NCBI RefSeq assembly: GCF_004803895.1
Contig: NZ_CP021978.1
Span: 7,006,001-7,070,000, forward strand
DNA: 64,000 bases
DNA from: Streptomyces hawaiiensis
GTDB taxonomy: Bacteria; Actinomycetota; Actinomycetes; Streptomycetales; Streptomycetaceae
Direction of reading: 5' to 3'
Part shown: positions 1 to 11,797 of the stretch, one piece after another
Position numbering within the stretch: the stretch's first letter is position 1
Layout of the letters: every line of letters starts with the position of its first letter
Notes under the pieces: generated by a model
Databases searched by the model: none
The model's input: only the letters and a program-made list of their open reading frames with translations
What the model was told of the DNA's origin: nothing
Translations under genes and position numbers: made by a program

Positions 1-747
1 CGAGGCGCTCCCAGACGGTGTCGAGGCCGGTCGACTCGCGGGCGCTGCAGTGCAGCACCGGCGGCGTCCAGAACGCGTCCCTGCCGTGCATCAGCCGCAG
101 CGCGCCCGACAGCTCCCGCGCGGCGGCCCGGGCGTCCCGCTCGTGCGGCCCGTCCGCCTTGTTGACGGCGATCACGTCCGCCAGCTCCAGCACGCCCTTC
201 TTGATGCCCTGGAGCTGGTCGCCCGTGCGGGCGAGGGTGAGCAGCAGGAACGTGTCGACCATGTTCGCGACTGCGGTCTCGGACTGGCCGACGCCGACCG
301 TCTCCACCAGGATCACGTCGTAGCCGGCCGCCTCCATCACCACGATCGACTCGCGGGTGGCCTTGGCGACCCCGCCCAGCGTGCCCGCGGTGGGGGAGGG
401 GCGCACGAACGCCGCCGGGTCCACCGCCAGGCGCTCCATCCGGGTCTTGTCCCCCAGGATCGAACCGCCCGTACGGCTGGAGGACGGGTCGACCGCCAGC
501 ACCGCCACCCGGTGCCCCAGCGAGGTGAGCAGCGTGCCGAACGCGTCGATGAACGTCGACTTGCCCACGCCCGGCACCCCGCTGACGCCGATCCGCCGGG
601 CCCGGCCGCTGTGCGGCAGGAGCGCGGTCAGCAACTCCTGGGCCAGGATCCGGTGTTGCGGCCGGGTCGACTCGACGAGGGTGATGGCCCGGGCGATGAG
701 CGCCCGCTTCCCGTCGAGCACGCCCTTCACATACGCGTCGACATCGA

Positions 748-751
<4 letters not shown>
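1..751 (-). CDS. meaB: Methylmalonyl-CoA mutase-associated GTPase MeaB (3' part missing)
   Basis: G3E-family P-loop GTPase that loads adenosylcobalamin onto, and protects, methylmalonyl-CoA mutase in the cytoplasm. About 250 codons are visible and the C-terminus lies beyond base 1. Visible motifs are the Walker A GVPGVGKST near residues 58-66, the DPSSSRTGGSILGDKTRM switch region near 87-104, VETVGVGQSE near 150 and the base-specificity motif NKADG near 190. The GTG start overlaps the mutB stop (GTGA), so translation is coupled to the mutase genes upstream. The mutA-mutB-meaB order is the usual actinobacterial one. Identity is secure; the start is chosen from the overlap. Confidence 0.95.
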
Positions 752-2939
<2,188 letters not shown>

Positions 2940-2940
<1 letters not shown>

Positions 2941-4748
2941 CAGGACACTCCCATGCGGTCGAGGGTCGCGGACAGCACGGCCACGGCGTCGCAGCCCGCG
3001 AAGACGTACGCGTCGACACCGGGATACTCCCCGGGACGGCCCGCGAGGAACACATGCCGTGCGCCGGCGGCCTTCAGGGCCTGGACGGTGGCCTCGGCCT
3101 GCTCCGCGTACAGCGCGTCGCTGGAGCACAGCACGGCCTCCGTCGCGCCGCTCTCGGCGAAGGTGCCCTCGGTGACCGGCTCGATGCCGCCCGCCTGGAA
3201 GAGATTGGAGGCGAAGGTGAGGCGTGCGGTGTGCGCGGCGGCCGGGCCGAGCGCGGCGAGGTGGATCCGGGGCCGGGAGCCGGTCGCGGCGAGGTGGGCG
3301 TCGGAGCGGGCGCGCAGCGTCTCGTACGCCTCGTCACGGCGTACGCGCGGCAGCCCTCCGGAGCGGGTCTCGGGCGCGCTCGCGCGGACGACCGGCTTCT
3401 CCGCGAGGAACGGGAACTCGCTGACCCCGGTGACGGGTTCGCGCCGCTTGGCGAGCCTGCCGGTGCGGGCCTGCCATGTCTCGGCCAGGTCCCGCGCGAG
3501 ATCCCCGGAACGCAGGGCGGCCGCCTGGCCGCCGACCCTCTCGATCCGCTGGAAGAACTCCCAGCCCGCGTGGGCGAGTTCGTCGGTGAGCCGCTCCACA
3601 TACCAGGAGCCGCCCGCCGGGTCGATCACCCGGGACAGGTGCGATTCCTCGATGAGGATCGTGGAGGTGTTGCGGGCGATCCGGCGCGCGAACGCGTCCG
3701 GCAGGCCGAGGGCGTGGTCGAAGGGCAGCACGGTGACCGCGTCGGCCCCGCCCGCACCGGCGGCCAGCGTGGCGATGGTGGTGCGCAGCATGTTCACCCA
3801 CGGGTCGCGGCGCGTCATCATCACCGGCGAGGTGACGACGTGCTGGAGCTGCGCCCCCGCGCGCGAAGCCCCGCAGACCTCGGCCACCCGGGCCCACAGC
3901 CGGCGCGCGGCCCGCAGCTTGGCGATCGTCAGGAACTGGTCGGCGGTCGCCGCGTACCGGAACTCCAGCTGCCCACAGGCCTGTTCGACATCCAGCCCGG
4001 CCCCGGTCAGCTCCCGCAGATACGCCACCCCGGTGGCCAGCGAGCAGCCCAGCTCCTGGGCGGCCGAACCGCCGGCCTCGTGATACGGCAGTGCGTCCAC
4101 GGTCAGCGCCCGCAGCCCCGGGTACTCCCCGGCACACAGCCGCGCGAGCTCCGCCGCCGGCGCGGTGTCGCACCGCTGCCCGGTGCGGGCCTCGTGCCCG
4201 AGCGGATCCGCGCCCAGATTGCCGCGCGCCGCGTCCCGGGCGACACCCCGCTCCTCGTAGACCCGCAGCAACTCCCGCGCGGCGGACTCGGCCTCGCGCC
4301 CCGCGTCGAGGACGACGGGCGCCAGATCGAGATACACGCCGTCGAGGACCCGGCCGAGGTCCGGCACCGCGATGCCGCCTTCCCCGACCGTCAGCCAGAG
4401 GGAGGTGACGCCGTTCTCCAGGTCCCCGAGCACCGCGTCACGGTCGGCCGCGGAGTGCCGTTGCCGTACGTCCCAGCCGCCGACCGTGTTCCCCTCGGCG
4501 CGGCCGCCGCGTACAAAGGGGGCGAAACCGGGGAAACCCGGCTCGGGCGCGGAGTCGCGGGCGGTGTAGAGGGGGCGGGTACGCAACCCGTCCTCCAGCG
4601 CGGTGGACAGGGCTTCCTCGGCCTCGGCTCCCTCGACGTCCTTGCCCGATTTGCGCAGCACGCCCGCCACAAGGCGCTGCCACTGCTCATGGGGCACATC
4701 AGGGAACTCGCCGGCCAGCTCAAGCCCGTCGTCAGGCAGGACCGTCAT
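2940..4748 (-). CDS. mutA: Methylmalonyl-CoA mutase small subunit
   Basis: Non-catalytic beta subunit (602 aa) of the heterodimeric mutase, first gene of the mutA-mutB-meaB operon. It keeps the barrel fold of the family (WDVRQRH, PALPYHEAGGSAAQELG-type segment, IDPAGGSWYVE). In the C-terminal cobalamin-like domain the DxHxxG ligand motif is replaced by an alanine-rich stretch (ALGPAAAHTA), as expected for a subunit that does not bind B12. The ATG at 4748 begins MTVLPDDGLELAGEF. The 273 bp between it and the divergent kdp operon contain no recognisable gene or riboswitch. Family and role are certain; the upstream promoter was not identified. Confidence 0.93.
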
Positions 4749-5021
4749 GCCCGGATGTTAGGCCACGTTAACGAACGAGCAGCAGAGGGAACGGCTGTGA
4801 CCTTGCCCTCGCCCTGGCTGTGACCCCGCTCTCCCCGCCGTCACGGCCGGGATCGTCGCCCGTGCCGGCGAGCGATCCGCCCGCAGCGGCCCGTCGCGTC
4901 AAGGTGCCGTCAAAGCCGCGGCCACCGCCGTAAGGGACCCGTCAACGGACGATCCGATCCGGCCATCCGGGCGCTTTCCTCGAAGCGTCCGTTTCCCCAC
5001 ACCTCACTCCAGGAGTTCGCG

Positions 5022-5105
5022 ATGGCCGATGCGGCCTTCGTCGTCACCGTGCTCGCGGGTTTCACGCTGGTGGCCCTCGTCGCCAAGGGGGTGACGAAGC
5101 TGTGA
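5022..5105 (+). CDS. 27-residue membrane microprotein ahead of kdpF
   Basis: A very short frame, MADAAFVVTVLAGFTLVALV followed by AKGVTKL, preceded by CCAGGAG at a proper ribosome-binding distance. It is one hydrophobic helix with a basic C-terminal tail, the same build as KdpF. Its TGA overlaps the GTG of kdpF (GTGA), so it appears to be the first cistron of the kdp operon. I infer a small membrane peptide that accompanies the pump, perhaps a second KdpF-like stabiliser. The function is unproved and no family name can be assigned from sequence alone. Confidence 0.6.
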   Translation: MADAAFVVTVLAGFTLVALVAKGVTKL

Positions 5106-5191
5106 CCGCGGAGAACATCACCGGCCTGGTCGTGGCCGTCGCCCTGCTGGGCTATCTCGTCCTCGCCCTGATCTTCCCGGAGAGGTTCTGA
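5102..5191 (+). CDS. kdpF: K+-transporting ATPase subunit KdpF
   Basis: A 29-aa single-span peptide (MTAENITGLVVAVALLGYLV, then LALIFPERF). The terminal PERF and the LLGYL core are the KdpF signature. KdpF sits beside KdpA and stabilises the Kdp complex, acting somewhat like a lipid. Its GTG start overlaps the stop of the preceding 27-aa frame, and its TGA is one base before the kdpA ATG, so all cistrons are translationally coupled. Length matches the family (about 29 aa). Confidence 0.88.
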   Translation: MTAENITGLVVAVALLGYLVLALIFPERF

Positions 5192-5192
5192 G

Positions 5193-6857
5193 ATGGGCCC
5201 CGTCCTCGCCGGCGTCCTCCAGCTGCTCGCCCTCACCGCGGCACTGGCGCTCGCGTACGTCCCCGCCGGCACCTACATGGCCCGGGTGTACTCGTCGAAG
5301 CAGCACCTGCGGGCGGAGAGGTGGATCTACCGGGCCATCGGCGCCGACCCCGACACCGAGATGACCTGGACCGCGTATCTGCGCGGTGTCCTCGCCTTCT
5401 CGGTCGTCGGCGTGCTGTTCCTCTATCTGCTCATGCGGCTCCAGGGCGTCCTGCCCGGCTCGCTCGGCTTCGCGTCGCTCGACCCGGCGCAGTCGTTCAA
5501 CACAGCCGTGTCGTTCGTGACCAACACCGACTGGCAGTCGTACTACGGCGAGCAGACCATGGGGCACGTCGTGCAGACGGCCGGGCTCGCCGTGCAGAAC
5601 TTCCTCTCCGCGGCCGTCGGCATGGCCGTCGCGGTGGCCCTCGTCCGGGGCTTCGCCCGCGCTCGCACCGGCGACCTCGGGAACTTCTGGTGCGACCTGG
5701 TGCGCGGCACCGTGCGGATCCTGGTGCCGGCCGCGGCGGTCGCCGCCGTCGTGCTGGTCGCCTGTGGGGTGATCCAGAACTTCTCCGGGATCCATGAGGT
5801 CGGTCAGTTCATGGGCGGCTCCCAGCAGTGGAACGGCGGCGCGGTCGCCTCGCAGGAGGCCATCAAGGAGCTGGGCACCAACGGCGGCGGCTACTTCAAC
5901 GCCAATTCCGCCCACCCCTTCGAGAACCCGACGCCTTTCACCAACCTCTTCGAGATCTTCCTGATCCTGGTCATCCCGTTCTCACTGACCCGCACGTTCG
6001 GCGTGCTGGTCGGCGACGTGAGGCAGGGCCTCGCGATCCTCGCCACGATGTTCACGATCTGGCTGGGTTTCGTGGCCCTGATGATGTGGACGGAGTTCGC
6101 CCACCACGGCCCGGCCCCGCAGGCCGCGGGCGGGGCGATGGAGGGCAAGGAGGTCCGTTTCGGCGTCGGGGCGTCCTCGATCTTCGCGGTGTCGACGACC
6201 CTCACCTCGACCGGCGCCGTCGACTCCTTCCACTCCTCCTTCACGGGCCTCGGCGGCGGCCTCGCCATGCTCTCGATGATGCTGGGCGAGATCGCCCCCG
6301 GCGGCACCGGCTCCGGCCTCTACGGCATGCTGATACTGGCGGTCATCGCGGTGTTCATCGCCGGTCTCATGGTCGGCCGCACACCCGAGTATCTGGGCAA
6401 GAAGATCGGCGCCCGGGAGATGAAGCTCGCCGCCTGCTACCTCCTGATCACCCCGGCCCTGGTACTGGTCTTCACCGCGGCGTCCATGGCTCTGCCGACC
6501 CTGCCCCACTCGATGCTGAACCCGGGCGCGCACGGCTTCTCCGAGGTCCTCTACGCCTTCACCTCCGCCGCCAACAACAACGGCTCGGCCTTCGCCGGCC
6601 TGAACGCGAACACCGACTGGTTCAACACCATGACCGCACTCGCGATGCTGCTCGGCCGCTTCCTGCCCATGGTCTTCGTCCTGGCCCTGGCCGGCTCGCT
6701 CGCCGGGCAGCGGCCGGTCCCGGTCACCGCGGGCACCCTGCGCACCGAGAAGCCGCTCTTCACCGGCCTGCTGGTCGGCGCCGTGCTGATCATCACCGGT
6801 CTGACGTACTTCCCGGCCCTCGCGCTGGGCCCCCTCGCCGAGGGGCTGGCGTCATGA
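5193..6857 (+). CDS. kdpA: K+-transporting ATPase subunit A
   Basis: Ion-conducting subunit (554 aa) of the high-affinity KdpFABC pump in the cytoplasmic membrane, with about ten membrane spans. The K+ selectivity-filter loops of the SKT superfamily are visible: the NTDWQSYYGE segment, TNGGGYFNANSAHPFENPT, the STTLTSTGAVDSFHSS segment and the SAANNNGSAFAG segment. Length fits the family. The ATG lies immediately after the kdpF stop, and the 3' end overlaps kdpB by ATGA. The operon is oriented away from mutA, from a shared 273-bp intergenic region. Confidence 0.97.
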   Translation: MGPVLAGVLQLLALTAALALAYVPAGTYMARVYSSKQHLRAERWIYRAIGADPDTEMTWTAYLRGVLAFSVVGVLFLYLLMRLQGVLPGSLGFASLDPAQSFNTAVSFVTNTDWQSYYGEQTMGHVVQTAGLAVQNFLSAAVGMAVAVALVRGFARARTGDLGNFWCDLVRGTVRILVPAAAVAAVVLVACGVIQNFSGIHEVGQFMGGSQQWNGGAVASQEAIKELGTNGGGYFNANSAHPFENPTPFTNLFEIFLILVIPFSLTRTFGVLVGDVRQGLAILATMFTIWLGFVALMMWTEFAHHGPAPQAAGGAMEGKEVRFGVGASSIFAVSTTLTSTGAVDSFHSSFTGLGGGLAMLSMMLGEIAPGGTGSGLYGMLILAVIAVFIAGLMVGRTPEYLGKKIGAREMKLAACYLLITPALVLVFTAASMALPTLPHSMLNPGAHGFSEVLYAFTSAANNNGSAFAGLNANTDWFNTMTALAMLLGRFLPMVFVLALAGSLAGQRPVPVTAGTLRTEKPLFTGLLVGAVLIITGLTYFPALALGPLAEGLAS

Positions 6858-8962
6858 CCACCCGCACCGAACCCCACGAGGACTCCATGTCCACTCCCGC
6901 CCTGGTGCCCCGCCCGGACACGCCGACGCGGCACAAGGCCCCCGAGACCCGCGTCGGAGCGGGCCTGTTCGACCCCCGGCAGCTGATCAGGTCCCTGCCG
7001 GACGCCTTCCGCAAGCTCGACCCGCGGGTGATGGTCACCTCGCCCGTGATGTTCGTGGTGTGGGTCGGCTCGGTCCTGACGACCGTGTTCTCCTTCGAAG
7101 ACCCGGGCGACTGGTTCGGCTGGGCGATCAGCGCCTGGCTGTGGCTGACCGTGATCTTCGCCAACCTGGCGGAGGCGGTCGCCGAGGGCCGCGGCAAGGC
7201 CCAGGCCGACACCCTGCGCAAGGCCAAGACGGACAGCGTGGCCCGCAAGGTGGACGGCACGCTCGTCCCCGGTACCGAGCTGAGAATCGGCGACCTGGTC
7301 GTCTGCGAGGCGGGCGACGTCATCCCCGGCGACGGGGACGTCGTCGAGGGGGTGGCGTCCGTCGACGAGTCGGCCATCACCGGCGAGTCGGCCCCGGTCA
7401 TCCGCGAGTCCGGCGGCGACCGTTCGGCCGTCACCGGCGGTACGAAGGTGCTGTCCGACCGGATCGTCGTCCGCATCACGACCAAGCCGGGCGAGACCTT
7501 CATCGACCGGATGATCGGCCTCGTCGAGGGCGCCGCACGGCAGAAGACCCCCAACGAGATCGCGCTGAACATCCTGCTCGCCTCGCTGACGATCGTCTTC
7601 CTGCTCGCCTGCGCCACCCTGCCGTCCCTCGCCGACTACGCCGGCACGCGGCTGACGATGGTCGTGCTGGTGGCGCTCCTGGTGTGCCTGATACCGACGA
7701 CCATCGGCGCGCTGCTGTCGGCGATCGGCATCGCGGGCATGGACCGGCTGGTGCAGCGCAACGTGCTGGCCATGTCCGGGCGGGCGGTCGAGGCGGCGGG
7801 CGACGTGTCGACGCTGCTGCTCGACAAGACCGGCACCATCACCCTCGGCAACCGGCAGGCCGCCGGGTTCGTTCCGGTGCACGGCGTGAGCGAGGCCGAA
7901 CTCGCCGACGCGGCCCAGCTGTCGTCGCTGGCCGACCAGACGCCCGAGGGCCGTTCCGTCGTCGTCCTGGCCACGGAGAAGCACGGGCTGCGCGAGCGCG
8001 AGCCCGTCGGCGCCGAATGGATCGCCTTCACCGCGCAGACCCGGATGTCCGGTGTCGACGCCGGCGGCCGCAAGGTCCGCAAGGGCGCCACGGCGTCGGT
8101 CGTCGCCTGGGTCGAGGGGCGGGGCGGCACCGTCGCCGAGGACGCCGAGGGGCTCGCCGCCCGGATCTCCGAGGCGGGCGGCACCCCGCTGCTGGTCGCC
8201 GTCGAGGACGCGGAGGGCGCTCGGGTGCTCGGCGTCGTCCACCTCAAGGACGTCGTCAAGGACGGCATGCGGGAGCGGTTCGGGGAACTGCGCCGCATGG
8301 GCATCAGGACCGTCATGATCACCGGCGACAACCCGCTGACGGCCAGGGCCATCGCCGAGGAGGCCGGTGTCGACGACTTCCTCGCCGAGGCCACGCCCGA
8401 GGACAAGATGGCCCTCATCAAGCGCGAGCAGGCGGGCGGCAAACTCGTCGCGATGACCGGCGACGGCACCAACGACGCCCCGGCACTGGCCCAGGCGGAC
8501 GTCGGCGTGGCCATGAACACCGGCACGTCGGCCGCGAAGGAGGCCGGCAACATGGTCGACCTCGACTCCGACCCCACCAAACTCATCGAGATCGTCGAGA
8601 TCGGCAAGCAACTCCTCATCACCCGGGGCGCGTTGACGACGTTCTCCATCGCCAACGACGTCGCCAAGTACTTCGCGATCATCCCGGCGCTGTTCGCGGC
8701 GGTCCACCCGGGCCTGGACAAACTCAACATCATGGGCCTGTCCTCGCCCGACTCCGCGATCCTGTCGGCCGTCGTCTTCAACGCGCTGATCATCGTCGCC
8801 CTGGTGCCGCTGTCCCTGAAGGGCGTGCGCTACCGGCCGCTCAGCGCAGACAAGCTGCTCCGCCGCAACCTCACGGTCTACGGCCTCGGCGGCCTGATCG
8901 CCCCCTTCCTCGGCATCAAGCTCATCGACCTGATCGTCTCGCTCATCCCCGGGATCGGCTGA
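6854..8962 (+). CDS. kdpB: K+-transporting P-type ATPase subunit B
   Basis: Catalytic P-type ATPase subunit (702 aa) that hydrolyses ATP to drive K+ uptake. It has the actuator motif TGES, the phosphorylation motif DKTGT with Asp at about residue 324, TGDNPLTA and the hinge GDGTNDAPALAQADVG. The C-terminal membrane spans carry the conserved FSIANDVAKYFAIIPALF sequence. The ATG at 6854 overlaps the kdpA TGA; a second in-frame ATG 33 bases further in is possible but less likely, because overlaps are the rule in this operon. It sits between kdpA and kdpC. Confidence 0.97.
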   Translation: MTTRTEPHEDSMSTPALVPRPDTPTRHKAPETRVGAGLFDPRQLIRSLPDAFRKLDPRVMVTSPVMFVVWVGSVLTTVFSFEDPGDWFGWAISAWLWLTVIFANLAEAVAEGRGKAQADTLRKAKTDSVARKVDGTLVPGTELRIGDLVVCEAGDVIPGDGDVVEGVASVDESAITGESAPVIRESGGDRSAVTGGTKVLSDRIVVRITTKPGETFIDRMIGLVEGAARQKTPNEIALNILLASLTIVFLLACATLPSLADYAGTRLTMVVLVALLVCLIPTTIGALLSAIGIAGMDRLVQRNVLAMSGRAVEAAGDVSTLLLDKTGTITLGNRQAAGFVPVHGVSEAELADAAQLSSLADQTPEGRSVVVLATEKHGLREREPVGAEWIAFTAQTRMSGVDAGGRKVRKGATASVVAWVEGRGGTVAEDAEGLAARISEAGGTPLLVAVEDAEGARVLGVVHLKDVVKDGMRERFGELRRMGIRTVMITGDNPLTARAIAEEAGVDDFLAEATPEDKMALIKREQAGGKLVAMTGDGTNDAPALAQADVGVAMNTGTSAAKEAGNMVDLDSDPTKLIEIVEIGKQLLITRGALTTFSIANDVAKYFAIIPALFAAVHPGLDKLNIMGLSSPDSAILSAVVFNALIIVALVPLSLKGVRYRPLSADKLLRRNLTVYGLGGLIAPFLGIKLIDLIVSLIPGIG

Positions 8963-8967
8963 CAGCC

Positions 8968-9600
8968 ATGAACAACTCCGTCAGGAACACCGCCCGGCTG
9001 CTCGGGGCGGGCCTGCGTGCCCTGCTCGTGCTGACCCTGGTGACGGGCGTCCTCTACCCACTGGTCATCACCGGCGTCGCCCAGGGGCTGTTCCCCGGCA
9101 AGGCGAACGGCTCCGAGGTCGGGGCGGACGGCAGGGTCGTCGGCTCGTCCCTGATCGGGCAACAGGGGTACAGCCCGGACTACTTCCAACCGCGCCCCGC
9201 GAACGGCCTGGGCGAGAACTTCGTCAACACGCGGTACAAGCTGATCCTGTCCGGCGCCACCAACCTCTCCGCCGACAACGAGAAGCTGGTCAAATCGGTG
9301 CTCGCGGCCAAGGCCAAGGTGGTGAAGGACAACTCGACCGCCGACTACGAGGTGAACCCCGCCGACGTCCCCGCCGACGCCGTCACCTCCTCCGGCTCCG
9401 GCCTCGACCCCGACATCTCCCCGCGGTACGCCGGCCTCCAGGTCCACCGGGTCGCCGAACGCAATCACCTCTCCGTCGCCCGGGTCCAACGGCTCGTCGA
9501 CCTGCACACCGAGGGCCGCACCCTGGGCTTCATGGGCGAACCCCGCGTGAACGTCCTCGCGCTCAACATCGCGCTCAAGGACCTCGTGGCGAAGAACTGA
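8968..9600 (+). CDS. kdpC: K+-transporting ATPase subunit C
   Basis: KdpC (210 aa) has one N-terminal transmembrane helix (about residues 14-36, LRALLVLTLVTGVLYPLVIT) and an extracytoplasmic domain that helps ATP binding and complex assembly. Diagnostic segments are SSLIGQQGYSPDYFQPRPA and the C-terminal NVLALNIALKDLV. The gene starts five bases after kdpB stops and ends the operon. No kdpD or kdpE follows: the next gene encodes an RsbW-like ATPase. If KdpDE exist they are elsewhere, or the pump is controlled another way. Confidence 0.95.
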   Translation: MNNSVRNTARLLGAGLRALLVLTLVTGVLYPLVITGVAQGLFPGKANGSEVGADGRVVGSSLIGQQGYSPDYFQPRPANGLGENFVNTRYKLILSGATNLSADNEKLVKSVLAAKAKVVKDNSTADYEVNPADVPADAVTSSGSGLDPDISPRYAGLQVHRVAERNHLSVARVQRLVDLHTEGRTLGFMGEPRVNVLALNIALKDLVAKN

Positions 9601-9797
9601 GCAGCTCGGCGCAGTACGGACATCACCGCTTGCGCCCCACGGCCCGACGGTCCTCCGGCGCGGAGAACGCCGCTACGCGAGTGCGGCGCAGAGCACATCA
9701 CAACGGTGGGCCGCCGGCAGTATGCGCGGTCCGTGCCGGGGTAAACGAACGACCGAAAGGCCACTCAGCAACACGAACAACAACGAAAGAGCCCCCT

Positions 9798-10292
9798 ATG
9801 GTCATCCCGCTTATGAAGCAGGCGGCAGATGGGCCGGGCGCGGACGAGCAGGCCACCCTGCGCTGCGGCGCGGTCTGGGCCGACGGCGCGGCGTGCGCCG
9901 TCGAGGCGCGCCGGGCGCTGCACGCGTTCCTGGCGCACGTACCGTGTACCGGCCGCACACCCGTGCCGGCCCCGCTGGCGATCGACGCCGAACTGGTCGT
10001 CAGCGAAATGGTCACCAACGCGATCCGGCACGCTCCCGGCCCCTGCGGGATGATCCTTCAGCTGTCCGGCGACGGACTGGCCATCACCGTGTGGGACACC
10101 TCCACCGAACAGCCGGTGGTCAGGAAGCGCGACGGGCAGCGCTTCGGCGGCCACGGCATGCACGTCGTGCACGCGGTCAGCAGCGAGGTCTCCGTCGCGT
10201 CCCTCGGCCACGGGAAGCAGATCACCGCCCGTCTGCGCCCCGCCCCGGACGACGACCACGGCGCGACGGTCACGGCCGTTCCCGCCGCTTGA
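9798..10292 (+). CDS. RsbW/SpoIIAB-like ATP-binding regulatory protein
   Basis: A 164-aa GHKL-fold protein (HATPase_c_2 type) of the many Streptomyces anti-sigma-factor-like kinases. The N-box ELVVSEMVTNAIRHA with Glu and Asn in the expected places, the WDTS version of the G1 box and GGHGMHVVHAV (G2) are visible. Such proteins bind or phosphorylate anti-anti-sigma partners; no partner gene is adjacent. The start at 9798 follows GAAAGAG at a suitable distance; the same frame is open further upstream but lacks a ribosome site. It stands alone, about 200 bp after kdpC, so co-regulation with kdp is doubtful. Confidence 0.8.
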   Translation: MVIPLMKQAADGPGADEQATLRCGAVWADGAACAVEARRALHAFLAHVPCTGRTPVPAPLAIDAELVVSEMVTNAIRHAPGPCGMILQLSGDGLAITVWDTSTEQPVVRKRDGQRFGGHGMHVVHAVSSEVSVASLGHGKQITARLRPAPDDDHGATVTAVPAA

Positions 10293-10325
10293 CGCCCGGC
10301 CGACGGGACCTGTTCCCGGCAGCGG

Positions 10326-11684
10326 TCACCACCCGGTGAGCAGCAGATGGTTGAGGAACAGGGCGAGCAGCGCCTGGGCGGTGAGCCAGATGCGAGGGCG
10401 GGTGAGGAACGCGCATGCCGGGAGCAGCCACAGGGCGAAGGGGAGCCAGATGCGTTCCGTCTCCGCCTTGCTCATGCCGGACAGGTCGGCCACCAGCAGG
10501 GCGAGGAGCGCGGCGGACACGAGGAACGCGAGGCGGACGCCGGCCCGGGGCCCGGTGCGACGCCGGAGCAGCACGGCGCCCGTCCGCCGCAGCCCCGCCG
10601 CCGTCGCCAGTCCCGTGACGAGCACCGTGCAGGCCAGGTTGGCCCATACCCAGTAGCCGTAGGGGCGGATGCCGCCCGCACCCTGGCCGTAGCGCGTGAC
10701 CAGCAGGTGGTAGGCCTCCCACCAGTCGAAGCCCGCGAGCGTGAACATCGTGGGGACCACGGTCAGTCCGGCGAGCAACGGCGCGATCAGGGCCGGGCGC
10801 TCCCGGACCCCGTGGCGGCCGAGCACCAGCACCGCCGCCGCGATCAGTGCCACCAGCGTGAGGCCGTACGACAAGTAGCAGGTCAGGCCGAGAAGCAGCC
10901 CGGACGCGCCCGCCCACCCCAGGGATTTCCGGGTGACCGCCAGAGCCAGCAGGGCCACCGCCCACGCCGCCACCGCCGCGAAGTACGCGTCCGCCGAGGT
11001 GCCCATCCACACGGCCGCCGGGGCCAGGACCAGGAACGGGGCCGCCCGGCGGGCGAGTGCCTCGTCGGCCAGGGCGCGGATCGTGACCAGCACGGCCACG
11101 CAGGCGGTCGCCCCGACGGTGATGCACCACATCCCCGCCCACCCCCCGCCCCGCAGCCCGATCCGGTCGAGCAGCACGAAGGTGAGGGTGGCGGCGGGCG
11201 GGTGCCCGGCGATGTGGGCGGGCCAGTTGTCGGGGGAGTCGAGCAGGATGTGCTGGGTGAAGTCCCGCAGCGCTGCCGGGATGTCGTCGAAGCGGTCGAT
11301 GACCTGGAGGTACTCGTAGCGGGTGGTGAGCCTGCGCGCGATGCCCCGGTGCCAGCCGTCGACCAGGGCGAGGGAGAAGATCCATGCCATGGCGGTGCCC
11401 CAGGCGGCCGGGAGCAGGGCACGCCAGGGGAGACGGGCCGCCAGCGCGGGGCCGTGGGCGACGGTGGCGATCGCCACCAGGACGGCGGCCGGGGTGCCGG
11501 GGCCCAGATGCGGTCCCCAGGACGCCAGCAGCGGGGGCCAGTCGACGAACAGCGTCCGGCTGGTCTCCTCGATGTGGCGGCCGACCAGCACGGACGCCGT
11601 CACGAGCAGTACGGCGGCCCCGGCGGCGTACAGGTCGCGGCGCGGGCCTCGGGACGGTGGGGCGGAGGGCGGGGTGCGGATCAC
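10326..11684 (-). CDS. Polytopic membrane protein, GT-C glycosyltransferase-like
   Basis: A 452-aa protein with about ten to twelve hydrophobic segments. Long extracytoplasmic loops follow the early helices, including the aspartate-rich YLQVIDRFDDIPAALRDF and HPPAATL. The pattern resembles actinobacterial polyprenyl-phosphate-sugar-dependent (GT-C) transferases of the mycobacterial methylthioxylose-transferase kind. This is a fold-level resemblance only; donor and acceptor are unknown. It lies next to a GT2/DUF2064/methyltransferase operon and an epimerase, which favours a role in a surface glycan. It faces away from the molybdoenzyme gene, with the start codons 114 bp apart. Confidence 0.6.
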   Translation of the reverse strand: MIRTPPSAPPSRGPRRDLYAAGAAVLLVTASVLVGRHIEETSRTLFVDWPPLLASWGPHLGPGTPAAVLVAIATVAHGPALAARLPWRALLPAAWGTAMAWIFSLALVDGWHRGIARRLTTRYEYLQVIDRFDDIPAALRDFTQHILLDSPDNWPAHIAGHPPAATLTFVLLDRIGLRGGGWAGMWCITVGATACVAVLVTIRALADEALARRAAPFLVLAPAAVWMGTSADAYFAAVAAWAVALLALAVTRKSLGWAGASGLLLGLTCYLSYGLTLVALIAAAVLVLGRHGVRERPALIAPLLAGLTVVPTMFTLAGFDWWEAYHLLVTRYGQGAGGIRPYGYWVWANLACTVLVTGLATAAGLRRTGAVLLRRRTGPRAGVRLAFLVSAALLALLVADLSGMSKAETERIWLPFALWLLPACAFLTRPRIWLTAQALLALFLNHLLLTGW

Positions 11685-11785
11685 ACCGGCACGCTAGGCC
11701 GCGCGGCGGGTCGCCGGCCGCCGACCGGGCCTGATGTCAGCGTTTCGTCATGGGTCGCGCACCCTTTCACGGGGCCGCCCCGGCC

Positions 11786-11797
11786 TACCGTCGGCTC
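11786..11797 (+). promoter_or_regulatory. Putative -10 element for a leaderless transcript
   Basis: TACCGT lies six bases upstream of the ATG at 11798, and no purine-rich ribosome site precedes that ATG. A TANNNT box 6-7 bases before the start codon is the usual sign of a leaderless mRNA in Streptomyces. This also supports choosing 11798 over the upstream in-frame ATG at 11750. Confidence 0.45.

Noticed and set aside
4749..5021. Possible c-di-AMP (ydaO) riboswitch upstream of kdp
   Set aside because: I could not find the conserved paired elements of that riboswitch; the region shows only a ribosome site for the 27-aa peptide.
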